Notes: generated by a model not told the origin, from the sequence alone. Positions 1 to 5,432 are shown, counted from the stretch's first letter. The stretch is 5,432 bases of DNA from Flavobacteriales bacterium (GCA_027031025.1 JALVEJ010000023.1:1-5432); one strand, 5' to 3'. Program-made: numbers and translations.

Positions 1-757
1 TTGATAGTTGGGCTGTTGATGTTTTTAGTAAATCAATATTTAAAAAATTGGTATTCATACTTTGATATATATTAACATAATCAGTCAACAATTCTTTAAC
101 GGCGCTGCTGCCATGTAACACATAATATTTCATATGCCGCCAATAGCCGTAGTAAGCGACACCTGCACCACCGTGCGTATTCCCAAAATAAATTTCATTA
201 TCGGTAGCTAATCCGTTTGGGATATTGACTGTCCCCACCAAATTATTATCTACATAAATCTTTAAGTTATGATCAGACTGCGTATATTTAAGTCCGAATT
301 GATACCATTGGTCAACCGTTACTGCAAAATTAGTATCATAATAAGCAAAATCGGCATTGACGCCCGTTAAATAGTCCACCTGTAAAGTGTGAGAGTAGCT
401 AATCCAAAGGTTGAGCCATCGATAAAAATGCCCGCTAATAAAGATAAAATTGTTGGTGTTAGATGATAATTTGGCTTCAAAAGTAATGATAAAATCTCCG
501 TCATTAAAGCCATTAATCCCATCCATTACGATAAGACTTCCGCTCTGTCCGGTGCTACCGTCATTATAGGTGCCATTTGAATAAATGCTGCCATTTGAAA
601 AAGGCGCATTCTGAATGGCAGCATCCGGATTATTTCCCGTTGCATCAACGGCATTGGTTTGAAACGGATAATGTGCCAGCAAATCGTAACCGGTGGTGTC
701 TTGTGACCATGCGGAAACTTGCCAAATAAATAGTATTAAAAGATATATATTTTTCAT
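1..757 (-). CDS. Secreted LamG/concanavalin A-like domain protein, C terminus cut off by the window edge
   Basis: The frame is open from an ATG at 757-755 to the window edge, giving 252 complete codons and no stop. Residues 1-19 (MKNIYLLILFIWQVSAWSQ) form a Sec signal peptide with a short basic start, a hydrophobic core and a likely cut near Ser18/Gln19. Residues about 24-215 resemble a LamG/pentraxin-type beta-sandwich. They contain the opening 'LLAHYPF' followed by 'VDATGNN', a strand 'GDFIITFEAKL', the hallmark 'WYQFGLKY' (Trp151) followed by 'LKIYVDNNLVGTV', and 'EIYFGNTHGG'. Such domains usually bind glycans or proteins at the cell surface; the ligand cannot be read here. Residues 216-252 are unassigned. 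The start follows an A-rich leader with no Shine-Dalgarno motif. It lies 84 bp after fibre gene B on the same strand and may be cotranscribed, although the palindrome lies between them. Whether a T9SS sorting domain or other module follows is not visible. The LamG call is by pattern, not by search. Confidence 0.85.
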   Translation of the reverse strand, partial: MKNIYLLILFIWQVSAWSQDTTGYDLLAHYPFQTNAVDATGNNPDAAIQNAPFSNGSIYSNGTYNDGSTGQSGSLIVMDGINGFNDGDFIITFEAKLSSNTNNFIFISGHFYRWLNLWISYSHTLQVDYLTGVNADFAYYDTNFAVTVDQWYQFGLKYTQSDHNLKIYVDNNLVGTVNIPNGLATDNEIYFGNTHGGAGVAYYGYWRHMKYYVLHGSSAVKELLTDYVNIYQSMNTNFLNIDLLKTSTAQLS

Positions 758-772
758 AATAATTTTTTTTTG

Positions 773-805
773 AGACCTACTAGGTTTTGAAAACCTAGTA
801 GGTCT
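773..805. repeat. Perfect 33-bp palindrome between genes B and A
   Basis: Two 16-nt arms (AGACCTACTAGGTTTT and its exact reverse complement) flank a single central G. A near-identical element lies at 3723-3755, behind the other fibre gene. Transcribed from the minus strand it would form a strong hairpin 3' of gene B, which could stabilise or terminate the message. The RNA that follows the hairpin is A-rich (nine A before the start region of gene A) rather than a U-tract, so it does not qualify as a standard intrinsic terminator in the gene direction. It may also be a dispersed REP-like intergenic repeat. Confidence 0.9.
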
Positions 806-818
806 GATAAAATTTTGG

Positions 819-833
819 AAACCTAGTAGGTCT
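819..833. repeat. Half copy of the palindrome arm
   Basis: The 15 bases AAACCTAGTAGGTCT repeat 791-805 exactly, shifted by 28 bp. The copy has no opposing arm of its own. It lies 9 bp after the stop codon of gene B in the direction of transcription and could pair with the opposing arm at 773-788 instead of the nearer arm, giving two mutually exclusive stems. It may be the remnant of a second palindrome or the result of a small tandem duplication. Confidence 0.85.
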
Positions 834-841
834 GTTATAAA

Positions 842-3184
842 TTAACGATTGACGGAAATACTTTTTAGTTTTTGTTCCATTTTTGCCATACGGGCTTGTA
901 GTTGTAACAATTGGGCATTTTGTTGTTTTAACCGGTTAATTTCTTGCTGTTGTTGTTCGATGGTTTCTTGTTGTTCTTGCACAGCTTTAACCAGCGGTAC
1001 AACAAATTGGGCATAACTCACACTATATAAGCCTACATCATCACCCGCTTTTTGCACACCACTGAATTCATAGCCGGCATCTTTGGCGGCTTGCTCTACT
1101 TCTTGGGCTATGAAGCCGGTCATCTTGATATTTTCTATGTCATATTTTGAAGGCCAGTCGCCTAAGTCTTTCACTTTACCATTACGAGCAGTCATTTTAT
1201 TCATTTTATGAATATCCAAATTGTAGGTTACGGGACGTAAGCGTTTGATAAAATCCAAACCGGCTACATCATTTCTAATATGGGTTTTAATGCGTTGGTC
1301 ACTATAAGTGCTCCAAGTTACTTGTCCGCCTATCCAACTAACGCTACCGTTTCCTATTTCAATTCTGTTGTCAACATCCGATTGTCCACCGGCGCCATAA
1401 CCGATACAAGTTGTGTTGTTTAATCCGGAACCAAAGAAATAAGCATCGCTACCGATAGCCGTATTATTACTGCCACTTGTGTTTTCATACAAAGCATTAT
1501 CCCCGACAGCACAATTGTTTCCGCCTGTGCTATTGTTATATAAAGATTTATAACCCAAAGCTGTATTAAATGTAGCGGATGTGCTGTTCATTAATGATTT
1601 ACTTCCTACGGCTACATTATAATTGCCATTGTTTTGATACAAAGCCAGAGCGCCTACTGCTGTATTTTCATTTTTGTTGGTATTGGCATTTAGTGCCGAA
1701 TTACCGATAGCCGTATTGCCGGTTCCGGTGGTATTGTGTTCCAAAGTAAGCCAACCCAAAGCCGAGTTGCCTTGACCGGTACTATTGGCATTTAAACTGC
1801 CTTGACCAACGGCGGTATTTTCGCTACCGGTTGAATTTGAATATAGTGCCGTACTTCCTACTGCTGTATTGTTGTTTGCCGTATTGTTTAACAAGGTAGC
1901 AAAACCCACTGCCGTGTTTTCATTGCCGGTTGTAATAGTTTGTAAAGTTGCAGAACCGACCGCTGTATTTTTAATACCGTTGGTGTTAAATTTTAGGGCT
2001 TCTGACCCAACGGCAACATTATCGCGACCGGTGTTATTGGCTGATAGGGCATAATATCCGGATGCAACATTATCGTGTCCGGAAGTATTCATGGTTAAAG
2101 AAGCAGAACCAATTGCCACATTTTTAACGCCTGTATTGTTGTGATTCATGCTTTCATAACCAATCGCCACATTATTATTTCCGGTTGTATTGGAACTTAA
2201 AGCGTTAAAGCCCAAACCGGCATTTCTGTTGTCGGAACTATCATCGTTTTGTCCGGCAAATTTACCTAAAAAGACTGATGAACCATCATTGCTACCATCA
2301 CTGTCTGATTTAGCATCTGATAAGTCGTCAATTTTGGTAACGCCACTTCCACCTCCGGAAGGTAAGCTTACGGTGTTCCCTCCGGAAATGCTCAATTGAG
2401 AACCGCTGATAGATAAACTTTGAATTTCATTATTCGGGTCGTGGTCTGCATCATTGACTTCATCAATAAAGTCACCACCGCCATTGCTCAAACCAACTAC
2501 ATTACCGGTTTTTGTAATGGTTTGTAATTCATTGGTTGCATCGTGGTCTGCATCGTTGACATTGTCAGTAAATGTAGCGGTAAGATTGCCCAAACCATTG
2601 CTACGAGCCAAAGTTAAAGTTTTGGTGGTAGTGCCTGAAAAAGCAGCCGAATTTACCACTCCATCCGTTCCCGAACCGCCACTGATATCATCATCGGCTG
2701 GGACAAAAGCAGAGCCGTTATATTTCAAGACTTGTCCGTTGTTGGGTGTGGTAGTTGAGACCGGAATACCATTGATGTTGTCAGCAATTCCGACACGATT
2801 GGCAAATTTGGCAAAAGGTACCGCTTTAAGTTCCGATGTGCCGAAATCTTGATAACCGCTTCCGGTATTGATTTCGACTTTTAAGAAATAGATATTGCCA
2901 GCCCAATCGATATTGGTAAAACTACCATTCATAGGATTACCTTCACCTATGGCTGCTTTGGCAATACCATTGGCATCGGTTGTTACGGTATGGGTTTCAC
3001 GATATACCGAAGTGGTGCCATTTTCTAAAATATTAAAACGAATGGTAACAGATTGGTTGCTCAAAGCATTGCCGTTGTTGGTTATCAAAGCTTTATAATT
3101 AAAACCTTGATTTTGAATAAATTGTGCTTGTGTAAAAGTGGTGACACAAAGCATTAATAAGAATGATAATAAATGACGTTTCAT
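842..3184 (-). CDS. Secreted trimeric fibre/adhesin with YadA-like head repeats and self-cleaving Peptidase S74 chaperone (gene B)
   Basis: This is a complete 780-residue protein. Residues 1-21 (MKRHLLSFLLMLCVTTFTQAQ) are a Sec signal peptide. Residues about 25-130 are an N-terminal domain common in Bacteroidota fibre proteins ('FNYKALITNNGNALSNQSV', 'DWAGNIYFLKVEI', 'LKAVPFAKFAN'). Residues 148-166 hold the linker motif 'NNGQVLKYNGSAFVPADDD', and 209-276 hold two 34-residue Asp-rich repeats. Residues 321-606 are 17 head repeats of the N-x-A-x-G type, expected to form a trimeric beta-roll. Residues 628-737 are the Peptidase S74 (endosialidase-type) intramolecular chaperone, with 'GFIAQEVEQ' and 'SVSYAQFVVPLVKAV'. 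Ser628 and Lys633 in SDQRIK match the family's catalytic dyad, so cleavage is expected just before Ser628. Residues about 735-775 form a Gln-rich coiled coil. The start is supported by the signal peptide and by an A-rich leader shared with gene C. The gene lies 19 bp after C and is probably cotranscribed with it. The signal peptide argues against a phage tail fibre, although automated annotation would probably name it tail fibre domain protein. Confidence 0.93.
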   Translation of the reverse strand: MKRHLLSFLLMLCVTTFTQAQFIQNQGFNYKALITNNGNALSNQSVTIRFNILENGTTSVYRETHTVTTDANGIAKAAIGEGNPMNGSFTNIDWAGNIYFLKVEINTGSGYQDFGTSELKAVPFAKFANRVGIADNINGIPVSTTTPNNGQVLKYNGSAFVPADDDISGGSGTDGVVNSAAFSGTTTKTLTLARSNGLGNLTATFTDNVNDADHDATNELQTITKTGNVVGLSNGGGDFIDEVNDADHDPNNEIQSLSISGSQLSISGGNTVSLPSGGGSGVTKIDDLSDAKSDSDGSNDGSSVFLGKFAGQNDDSSDNRNAGLGFNALSSNTTGNNNVAIGYESMNHNNTGVKNVAIGSASLTMNTSGHDNVASGYYALSANNTGRDNVAVGSEALKFNTNGIKNTAVGSATLQTITTGNENTAVGFATLLNNTANNNTAVGSTALYSNSTGSENTAVGQGSLNANSTGQGNSALGWLTLEHNTTGTGNTAIGNSALNANTNKNENTAVGALALYQNNGNYNVAVGSKSLMNSTSATFNTALGYKSLYNNSTGGNNCAVGDNALYENTSGSNNTAIGSDAYFFGSGLNNTTCIGYGAGGQSDVDNRIEIGNGSVSWIGGQVTWSTYSDQRIKTHIRNDVAGLDFIKRLRPVTYNLDIHKMNKMTARNGKVKDLGDWPSKYDIENIKMTGFIAQEVEQAAKDAGYEFSGVQKAGDDVGLYSVSYAQFVVPLVKAVQEQQETIEQQQQEINRLKQQNAQLLQLQARMAKMEQKLKSISVNR
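1367..2224 (-). repeat. 17 head repeats (51-bp period) within gene B
   Basis: Residues 321-606 of gene B consist of units such as 'NVAIGYESMNHNNTGVK'. The consensus is N-(T/V)-A-(V/I)-G-x-x-(A/S)-L-x-x-N-(T/S)-x-G-x-x. Most units are 17 residues; the 7th, 12th and last have 16. The pattern resembles YadA-like head repeats, which stack as a left-handed parallel beta-roll in a trimer with the small residue and the Gly at turns. The last unit ('TTCIGYGAGG') and the cap after it ('RIEIG', 'VSWIGGQV') are nearly the same in gene D and join the head to the S74 domain. The units differ at the DNA level, so this is an old coding repeat and not a simple satellite. Confidence 0.9.
2357..2560 (-). repeat. 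Two 34-residue Asp-rich linker repeats within gene B
   Basis: Residues 209-242 and 243-276 align as two units, each opening with VNDADHD followed by (A/P)-(T/N)-N-E-(L/I)-Q and then a Ser/Gly-rich stretch ('LSNGGGDF' and 'LSISGGNTV'). In DNA, 2440-2458 and 2542-2560 match at 18 of 19 bases with an offset of 102 bp. The D-A-D-H-D core could bind Ca2+, but this is inferred from acidic spacing only. The units lie between the N-terminal domain and the head and probably act as a stalk or spacer. Confidence 0.8.
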
Positions 3185-3209
3185 AATGTTTAATTTTAGG
3201 TTATTATTT
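3185..3209 (-). promoter_or_regulatory. Conserved leader before gene B, overlapping the stop codon of gene C
   Basis: Read on the minus strand, AAATAATAACCTAAAATTAA (3209-3190) is identical to the leader of gene C at 3708-3689. In both cases it ends exactly 5 bases before the ATG. There is no Shine-Dalgarno motif; the A-rich character fits translation starts in Bacteroidota. Here the first codons of the motif also serve as the end of gene C: its final Lys codon, then TAA TAA. The element therefore combines termination of C and initiation of B. The role as a translation enhancer is inferred. Confidence 0.7.
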
Positions 3210-3683
3210 TTTTTGAATTTTGATGATTTTTTTAGTTTTATTTTGTCTGTTGATGATAATTACCAGATAATTTGCAACCGGTAAATTTTGCATATTGACA
3301 TGATTGTTGTTCTGATTGATATGACCTTGATAAACAGATTTGCCGGTCATATCAAAGACATAAACTTCATAATTGTCATTATCGGGCAATTCGAAATTCA
3401 AATAGGTTTCAACGGGATTTGGGTAATATTGTAAGCCGTCGATTTCTGAATAATCTTCTACCCCCAAGGCAGTCAAAATATCCGGCCCGACAAAGCCTTC
3501 GGACAAATGTTTGGTGCCTTGATCAGTTTCGTTGATAGCTGTTTCGCCAATGGCATAAATGATTTGCATATTACCGGATGTATGGCTGCCGCCACCGGTT
3601 GATATGCTGCTTTTTTTTACGGCGGTTTGTGCATTGGCTCCCAGCGCCGCACAGAAGCAGATACTTAATAATACTTTTTTCAT
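3204..3683 (-). CDS. Small secreted protein with T9SS type A C-terminal sorting domain (gene C)
   Basis: The protein has 159 residues. Residues 1-19 (MKKVLLSICFCAALGANAQ) are a clear Sec signal peptide. Residues about 25-70 form a short Gly/Ser-rich beta segment ('SSISTGGGSHTSGNMQ', 'IIYAIGETAI', 'LSEGFVGP') of a type often found ahead of sorting domains in Bacteroidota. Residues about 85-159 are a type A T9SS C-terminal domain: 'YYPNPVETYLNFELP' with YPNP at 87-90, 'VYVFDMTGKSVYQG' with GK at 114-115, 'NLPVANYLVII', and the basic end 'KKIIKIQKK'. That domain directs transport through the outer membrane and surface attachment or release. No catalytic motif is visible, so the mature cargo is only about 65 residues and its function is unknown. 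It sits between two fibre genes, 79 bp after D and 19 bp before B. Its leader is shared with B, which suggests a joint transcript. It could be an accessory or anchoring partner for the fibres, but that is inference from position. Confidence 0.9.
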   Translation of the reverse strand: MKKVLLSICFCAALGANAQTAVKKSSISTGGGSHTSGNMQIIYAIGETAINETDQGTKHLSEGFVGPDILTALGVEDYSEIDGLQYYPNPVETYLNFELPDNDNYEVYVFDMTGKSVYQGHINQNNNHVNMQNLPVANYLVIIINRQNKTKKIIKIQKK

Positions 3684-3708
3684 AAGGATTAATTTTAGGT
3701 TATTATTT
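3684..3708 (-). promoter_or_regulatory. Conserved leader before gene C
   Basis: Twenty bases (3708-3689 on the minus strand) are identical to the leader of gene B, and the 5 bases between the motif and the ATG differ at only two positions (ATCCT here, AACAT before B). The motif lies in the 79-bp gap after gene D. No Bacteroidota promoter of the TAnnTTTG type could be placed in that gap, so a 5'-UTR or translation-initiation role is more likely than a promoter. A recent duplication is the alternative. Confidence 0.65.
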
Positions 3709-3722
3709 ATAATTTCCAGCCT

Positions 3723-3755
3723 AGACCTACTAGGTTTTCAAAACCTAGCAGGTCT
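3723..3755. repeat. 33-bp palindrome between genes D and C (second copy)
   Basis: The left arm AGACCTACTAGGTTTT is identical to 773-788. The right arm AAAACCTAGCAGGTCT has one change from that of 790-805, and the centre is C instead of G. The changed pair is A-C in a plus-strand transcript but G-U in a minus-strand transcript, so the hairpin stays intact in the direction in which the genes are read. It begins 7 bp after the stop codon of gene D. There is no U-tract after it in the gene direction, so classical termination is doubtful. Confidence 0.88.
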
Positions 3756-3762
3756 TGAGCGA

Positions 3763-5432
3763 TTATTTTTGTAATTGCCGTTGCATCGCATCTATTTGTG
3801 ATTGCATTTTTTGTAAAGCTTCTTTTAAGTCTTTATTTTCTTTTTTTAGTTCTTCAATTTGGGTTTGTTGTTCTTGCATACCTTTTACCAGCGGCACGAC
3901 AAATTGCGCATAACTCACACTGTACATTCCCAAATCATCATCGGCTTTTTGTACACCGCTAAAATCATATCCGGCATCTTTGGCGGCTTGTTCTACTTCT
4001 TGTGCGATAAAGCCGGTCATTTTGATTTTTTCTATATCATATTTTGACGGCCAGTCATCTTTATTCAAATCTTTACCTTTACCGCCACGAGCAATCATTT
4101 GGTCCATTTTGTGAATATCTAAGTTGTAAGTAACCGGACGCAAACGGGTGATAAAATCCAAACCGGCAACGTCATTTTGAATATGCGTTTTGATACGACG
4201 GTCGCTGTATGTGCTCCAACCGACTTGTCCGCCTATCCAAGAAACATGCGTGTCTCCAATTTCGACTCTATTGTCAGATGAAGAAACACCACCGGCATCA
4301 TATCCAATACAAGTAGTGTTTGAATAACTTCCGGAAGAACCTGCATATTCGCCAATAGCAGTATTAGCGATTCCAGATATATTATTATGTGCTGCATAAT
4401 ATCCTATGGCAACATTAGTACTTCCATTGGTATTTGATCTAAGCGCACCAGTTCCAATAGCAACATTATTATCCCCGGTATCATTGGCAGTTAAAGCTTC
4501 AAAACCTACTGCTGTATTATTGGCGCCATTAATATTATTTTTGAGAGCATTATAACCTAAAGCCGAATTGTTCTCTCCTATTGTGTTTCCCATCAAGGCA
4601 TAAGAGCCTACTGCTGTATTTTTTGATGAGGTTAAGTTATATTGATTTGTGCTAAATTTATTATTATACAATGCCTTATGGCCAATAGCCACTAAATCAG
4701 ATACCCCTACATTCTTATATAATGCTTCGGTGCCAATGGCGATATTATCTGTTCCGGTTGTGTTAGAATACATAGCCGTTGTGCCAATTGCAGTATTTTG
4801 ATTACCGCTTGTGTTTTCGTGCAAACTTTGTATGCCAACAGCTACGTTAAAATCACCGTTTTTGTTTTTGTTTAAGGACTCTTTGCCCAGTGCGGCATTA
4901 CCCGAACCTCCAATGTTTGAAGTGAGCGCTCTATCACCCACTGCGGTATTGTTATATCCGATTGTATTGGATAGTAAAGCATCATTTCCAAAAGCGGCAT
5001 TGGCATATCCACTAGTATTCTTTTTCAAGGCATCATCACCCATGGCGGTATTTTGGTAGCCGCCTAAATTACTATCCATTGCACCTGAACCAAGTGCATT
5101 GTTTTCATAACCGGTGGTATTATTTAACAAAGCATGATAACCAACTGCCGTATTGTTTTTTCCAGAGTCATTGTCATGTAAAGTATGATACCCCAAAGCT
5201 GTGTTTTTATAGCCTTTGGTATTGGTGGTCATGGCTTCCGTTCCAACAGCTGTATTAAATTTACCTTCTGTGCCGCTTGCACCTGTACCGTTGTTGGTTA
5301 AAGCTTTGCTTCCTATGGCAACCAAACCCGAATAACCGGCTCCGCTGTATAAAGCTTGATAACCAAGCGCTGTATTATCCGAACCGGTTTCATTTAAAGC
5401 CAACGCACTGCTACCTACGGCAGTATTGTTGT
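3763..5432 (-). CDS. Fibre/adhesin paralogue with YadA-like head repeats and self-cleaving Peptidase S74 chaperone, 5' end outside the window (gene D)
   Basis: The frame runs open from the window edge to a TAA at 3765-3763, giving 555 visible residues. A possible TTG start at 5403-5401 lies inside a head repeat that is complete upstream of it, so the real start is outside the window. Visible residues 2-387 are 22 head repeats, and 388-408 are the cap ('RVEIG', 'VSWIGGQVGWSTY'). From Ser409 follows a Peptidase S74 chaperone domain. Ser409 and Lys414 in SDRRIK form the expected self-cleavage dyad, and 'GFIAQEVEQ' and 'SVSYAQFVVPLVKG' are present. The last 35 or so residues form a Glu/Lys-rich coiled coil with good heptads. 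The S74 part is about 86% identical to that of gene B by manual alignment (16 substitutions in 112 residues plus a two-residue insertion), while repeats and coiled coil differ. The missing N terminus presumably carries a signal peptide and a Bacteroidota N-terminal domain, as in B; this is inferred. Confidence 0.92.
   Translation of the reverse strand, partial: NNTAVGSSALALNETGSDNTALGYQALYSGAGYSGLVAIGSKALTNNGTGASGTEGKFNTAVGTEAMTTNTKGYKNTALGYHTLHDNDSGKNNTAVGYHALLNNTTGYENNALGSGAMDSNLGGYQNTAMGDDALKKNTSGYANAAFGNDALLSNTIGYNNTAVGDRALTSNIGGSGNAALGKESLNKNKNGDFNVAVGIQSLHENTSGNQNTAIGTTAMYSNTTGTDNIAIGTEALYKNVGVSDLVAIGHKALYNNKFSTNQYNLTSSKNTAVGSYALMGNTIGENNSALGYNALKNNINGANNTAVGFEALTANDTGDNNVAIGTGALRSNTNGSTNVAIGYYAAHNNISGIANTAIGEYAGSSGSYSNTTCIGYDAGGVSSSDNRVEIGDTHVSWIGGQVGWSTYSDRRIKTHIQNDVAGLDFITRLRPVTYNLDIHKMDQMIARGGKGKDLNKDDWPSKYDIEKIKMTGFIAQEVEQAAKDAGYDFSGVQKADDDLGMYSVSYAQFVVPLVKGMQEQQTQIEELKKENKDLKEALQKMQSQIDAMQRQLQK
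4270..5427 (-). repeat. At least 22 head repeats (mostly 51-bp period) within gene D
   Basis: The units have the same N-x-A-x-G-x-x-A-L consensus as in gene B, for example 'NTAVGYHALLNNTTGYE'. Eighteen are 17 residues long and the last two are 16. The 3rd and 15th have 23 and 25 residues because of 6- and 8-residue loop insertions ('GASGTEGKF' and 'KFSTNQYNLTSSK' regions). Both long units begin with LVAIG instead of N-x-A-x-G. The array continues past the window edge, so the full count is unknown. The last unit, 'TTCIGYDAGG', matches that of gene B. Confidence 0.9.

Noticed and set aside
773..805. Intrinsic terminator after gene B
   Set aside because: The hairpin is strong, but the sense RNA continues with A residues rather than a U-tract; the T-run at 763-771 is on the wrong side for minus-strand transcription.
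1869..2852. Plus-strand open frames inside gene B (1869-2054, 2190-2399, 2454-2852) and a similar one at 2895-3098
   Set aside because: They are antisense to a well-supported gene, and their low-complexity products mirror the repeats. They have no signal peptide, domain or leader.
3684..3762. Bacteroidota promoter (TAnnTTTG) before gene C, with TAGGTTTTG in the palindrome
   Set aside because: The spacing is one base off the consensus, the match belongs to the palindrome, and no -33 element could be placed.
4320..4760. More AT-rich stretch in the D head as a sign of gene transfer
   Set aside because: The difference from the S74 part is modest in the few lines counted by hand and can be explained by Asn- and Thr-rich repeats.
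3559..5059. Plus-strand open frames at 3559-3774, 3859-4047 and 4811-5059
   Set aside because: They overlap genes C and D in antisense, and the last is a by-product of the head repeats. No domain or initiation context supports them.
5401..5403. TTG as the start codon of gene D
   Set aside because: It falls in the middle of a normal head repeat ('NTAVGSSAL' then 'ALNETG'), the frame stays open to the window edge, and a start there would lack a signal peptide.
4270..5427. Regular 51-bp spacing as a CRISPR-like array
   Set aside because: The periodicity is in frame, the repeated bases are degenerate, and the translation gives a known beta-roll repeat. There are no constant repeats with unique spacers.
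842..5432. Prophage tail fibre module
   Set aside because: S74 domains are common in phage fibres, but B, C and A carry Sec signal peptides, C carries a T9SS sorting domain, and no other phage gene is present.

Overview
The window looks like part of a Bacteroidota genome, most likely Flavobacteriia or a relative. The evidence is an 'xAQ'-ending Sec signal peptide style, a type IX secretion (T9SS) type A sorting domain, A-rich leaders without Shine-Dalgarno motifs, and a Bacteroidota-type N-terminal domain on a fibre protein. The sequence is AT-rich by eye. Every real gene is on the minus strand, so transcription runs from high to low coordinates.

In transcription order the layout is as follows. 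(D) 5432-3763 is the 3' part of a fibre gene. At least 22 YadA-like head repeats of about 17 residues lead into a Peptidase S74 intramolecular chaperone domain and a coiled coil. Its 5' end lies outside the window. A 33-bp palindrome (3723-3755) follows. (C) 3683-3204 encodes a small secreted protein with a T9SS C-terminal sorting domain. After 19 bp comes (B) 3184-842, a complete 780-residue paralogue of D: signal peptide, Bacteroidota N-terminal domain, linker with two 34-residue repeats, 17 head repeats, S74 domain and coiled coil. A second copy of the palindrome (773-805), plus a half copy (819-833), follows B. (A) 757-1 encodes a secreted protein with a LamG/concanavalin A-like domain, cut off at its C terminus by the window edge.

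B (and presumably D) would be exported by Sec, trimerise through the C-terminal chaperone and coiled coil, and then cleave themselves at a conserved Ser-Lys dyad (S-D-x-R-x-K) to leave a beta-roll fibre. C carries its own T9SS address. A has a likely carbohydrate- or protein-binding fold. Together they look like a cell-surface adhesin or fibre locus rather than a phage tail module, because B, C and A have signal peptides and no phage structural gene is visible. The families are known. The less usual features are the tandem self-cleaving fibre paralogues around a T9SS protein, a 20-bp leader repeated at the same distance before the starts of C and B, and a palindrome repeated just behind each fibre gene. 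No RNA gene, CRISPR array, insertion sequence or convincing promoter was seen.
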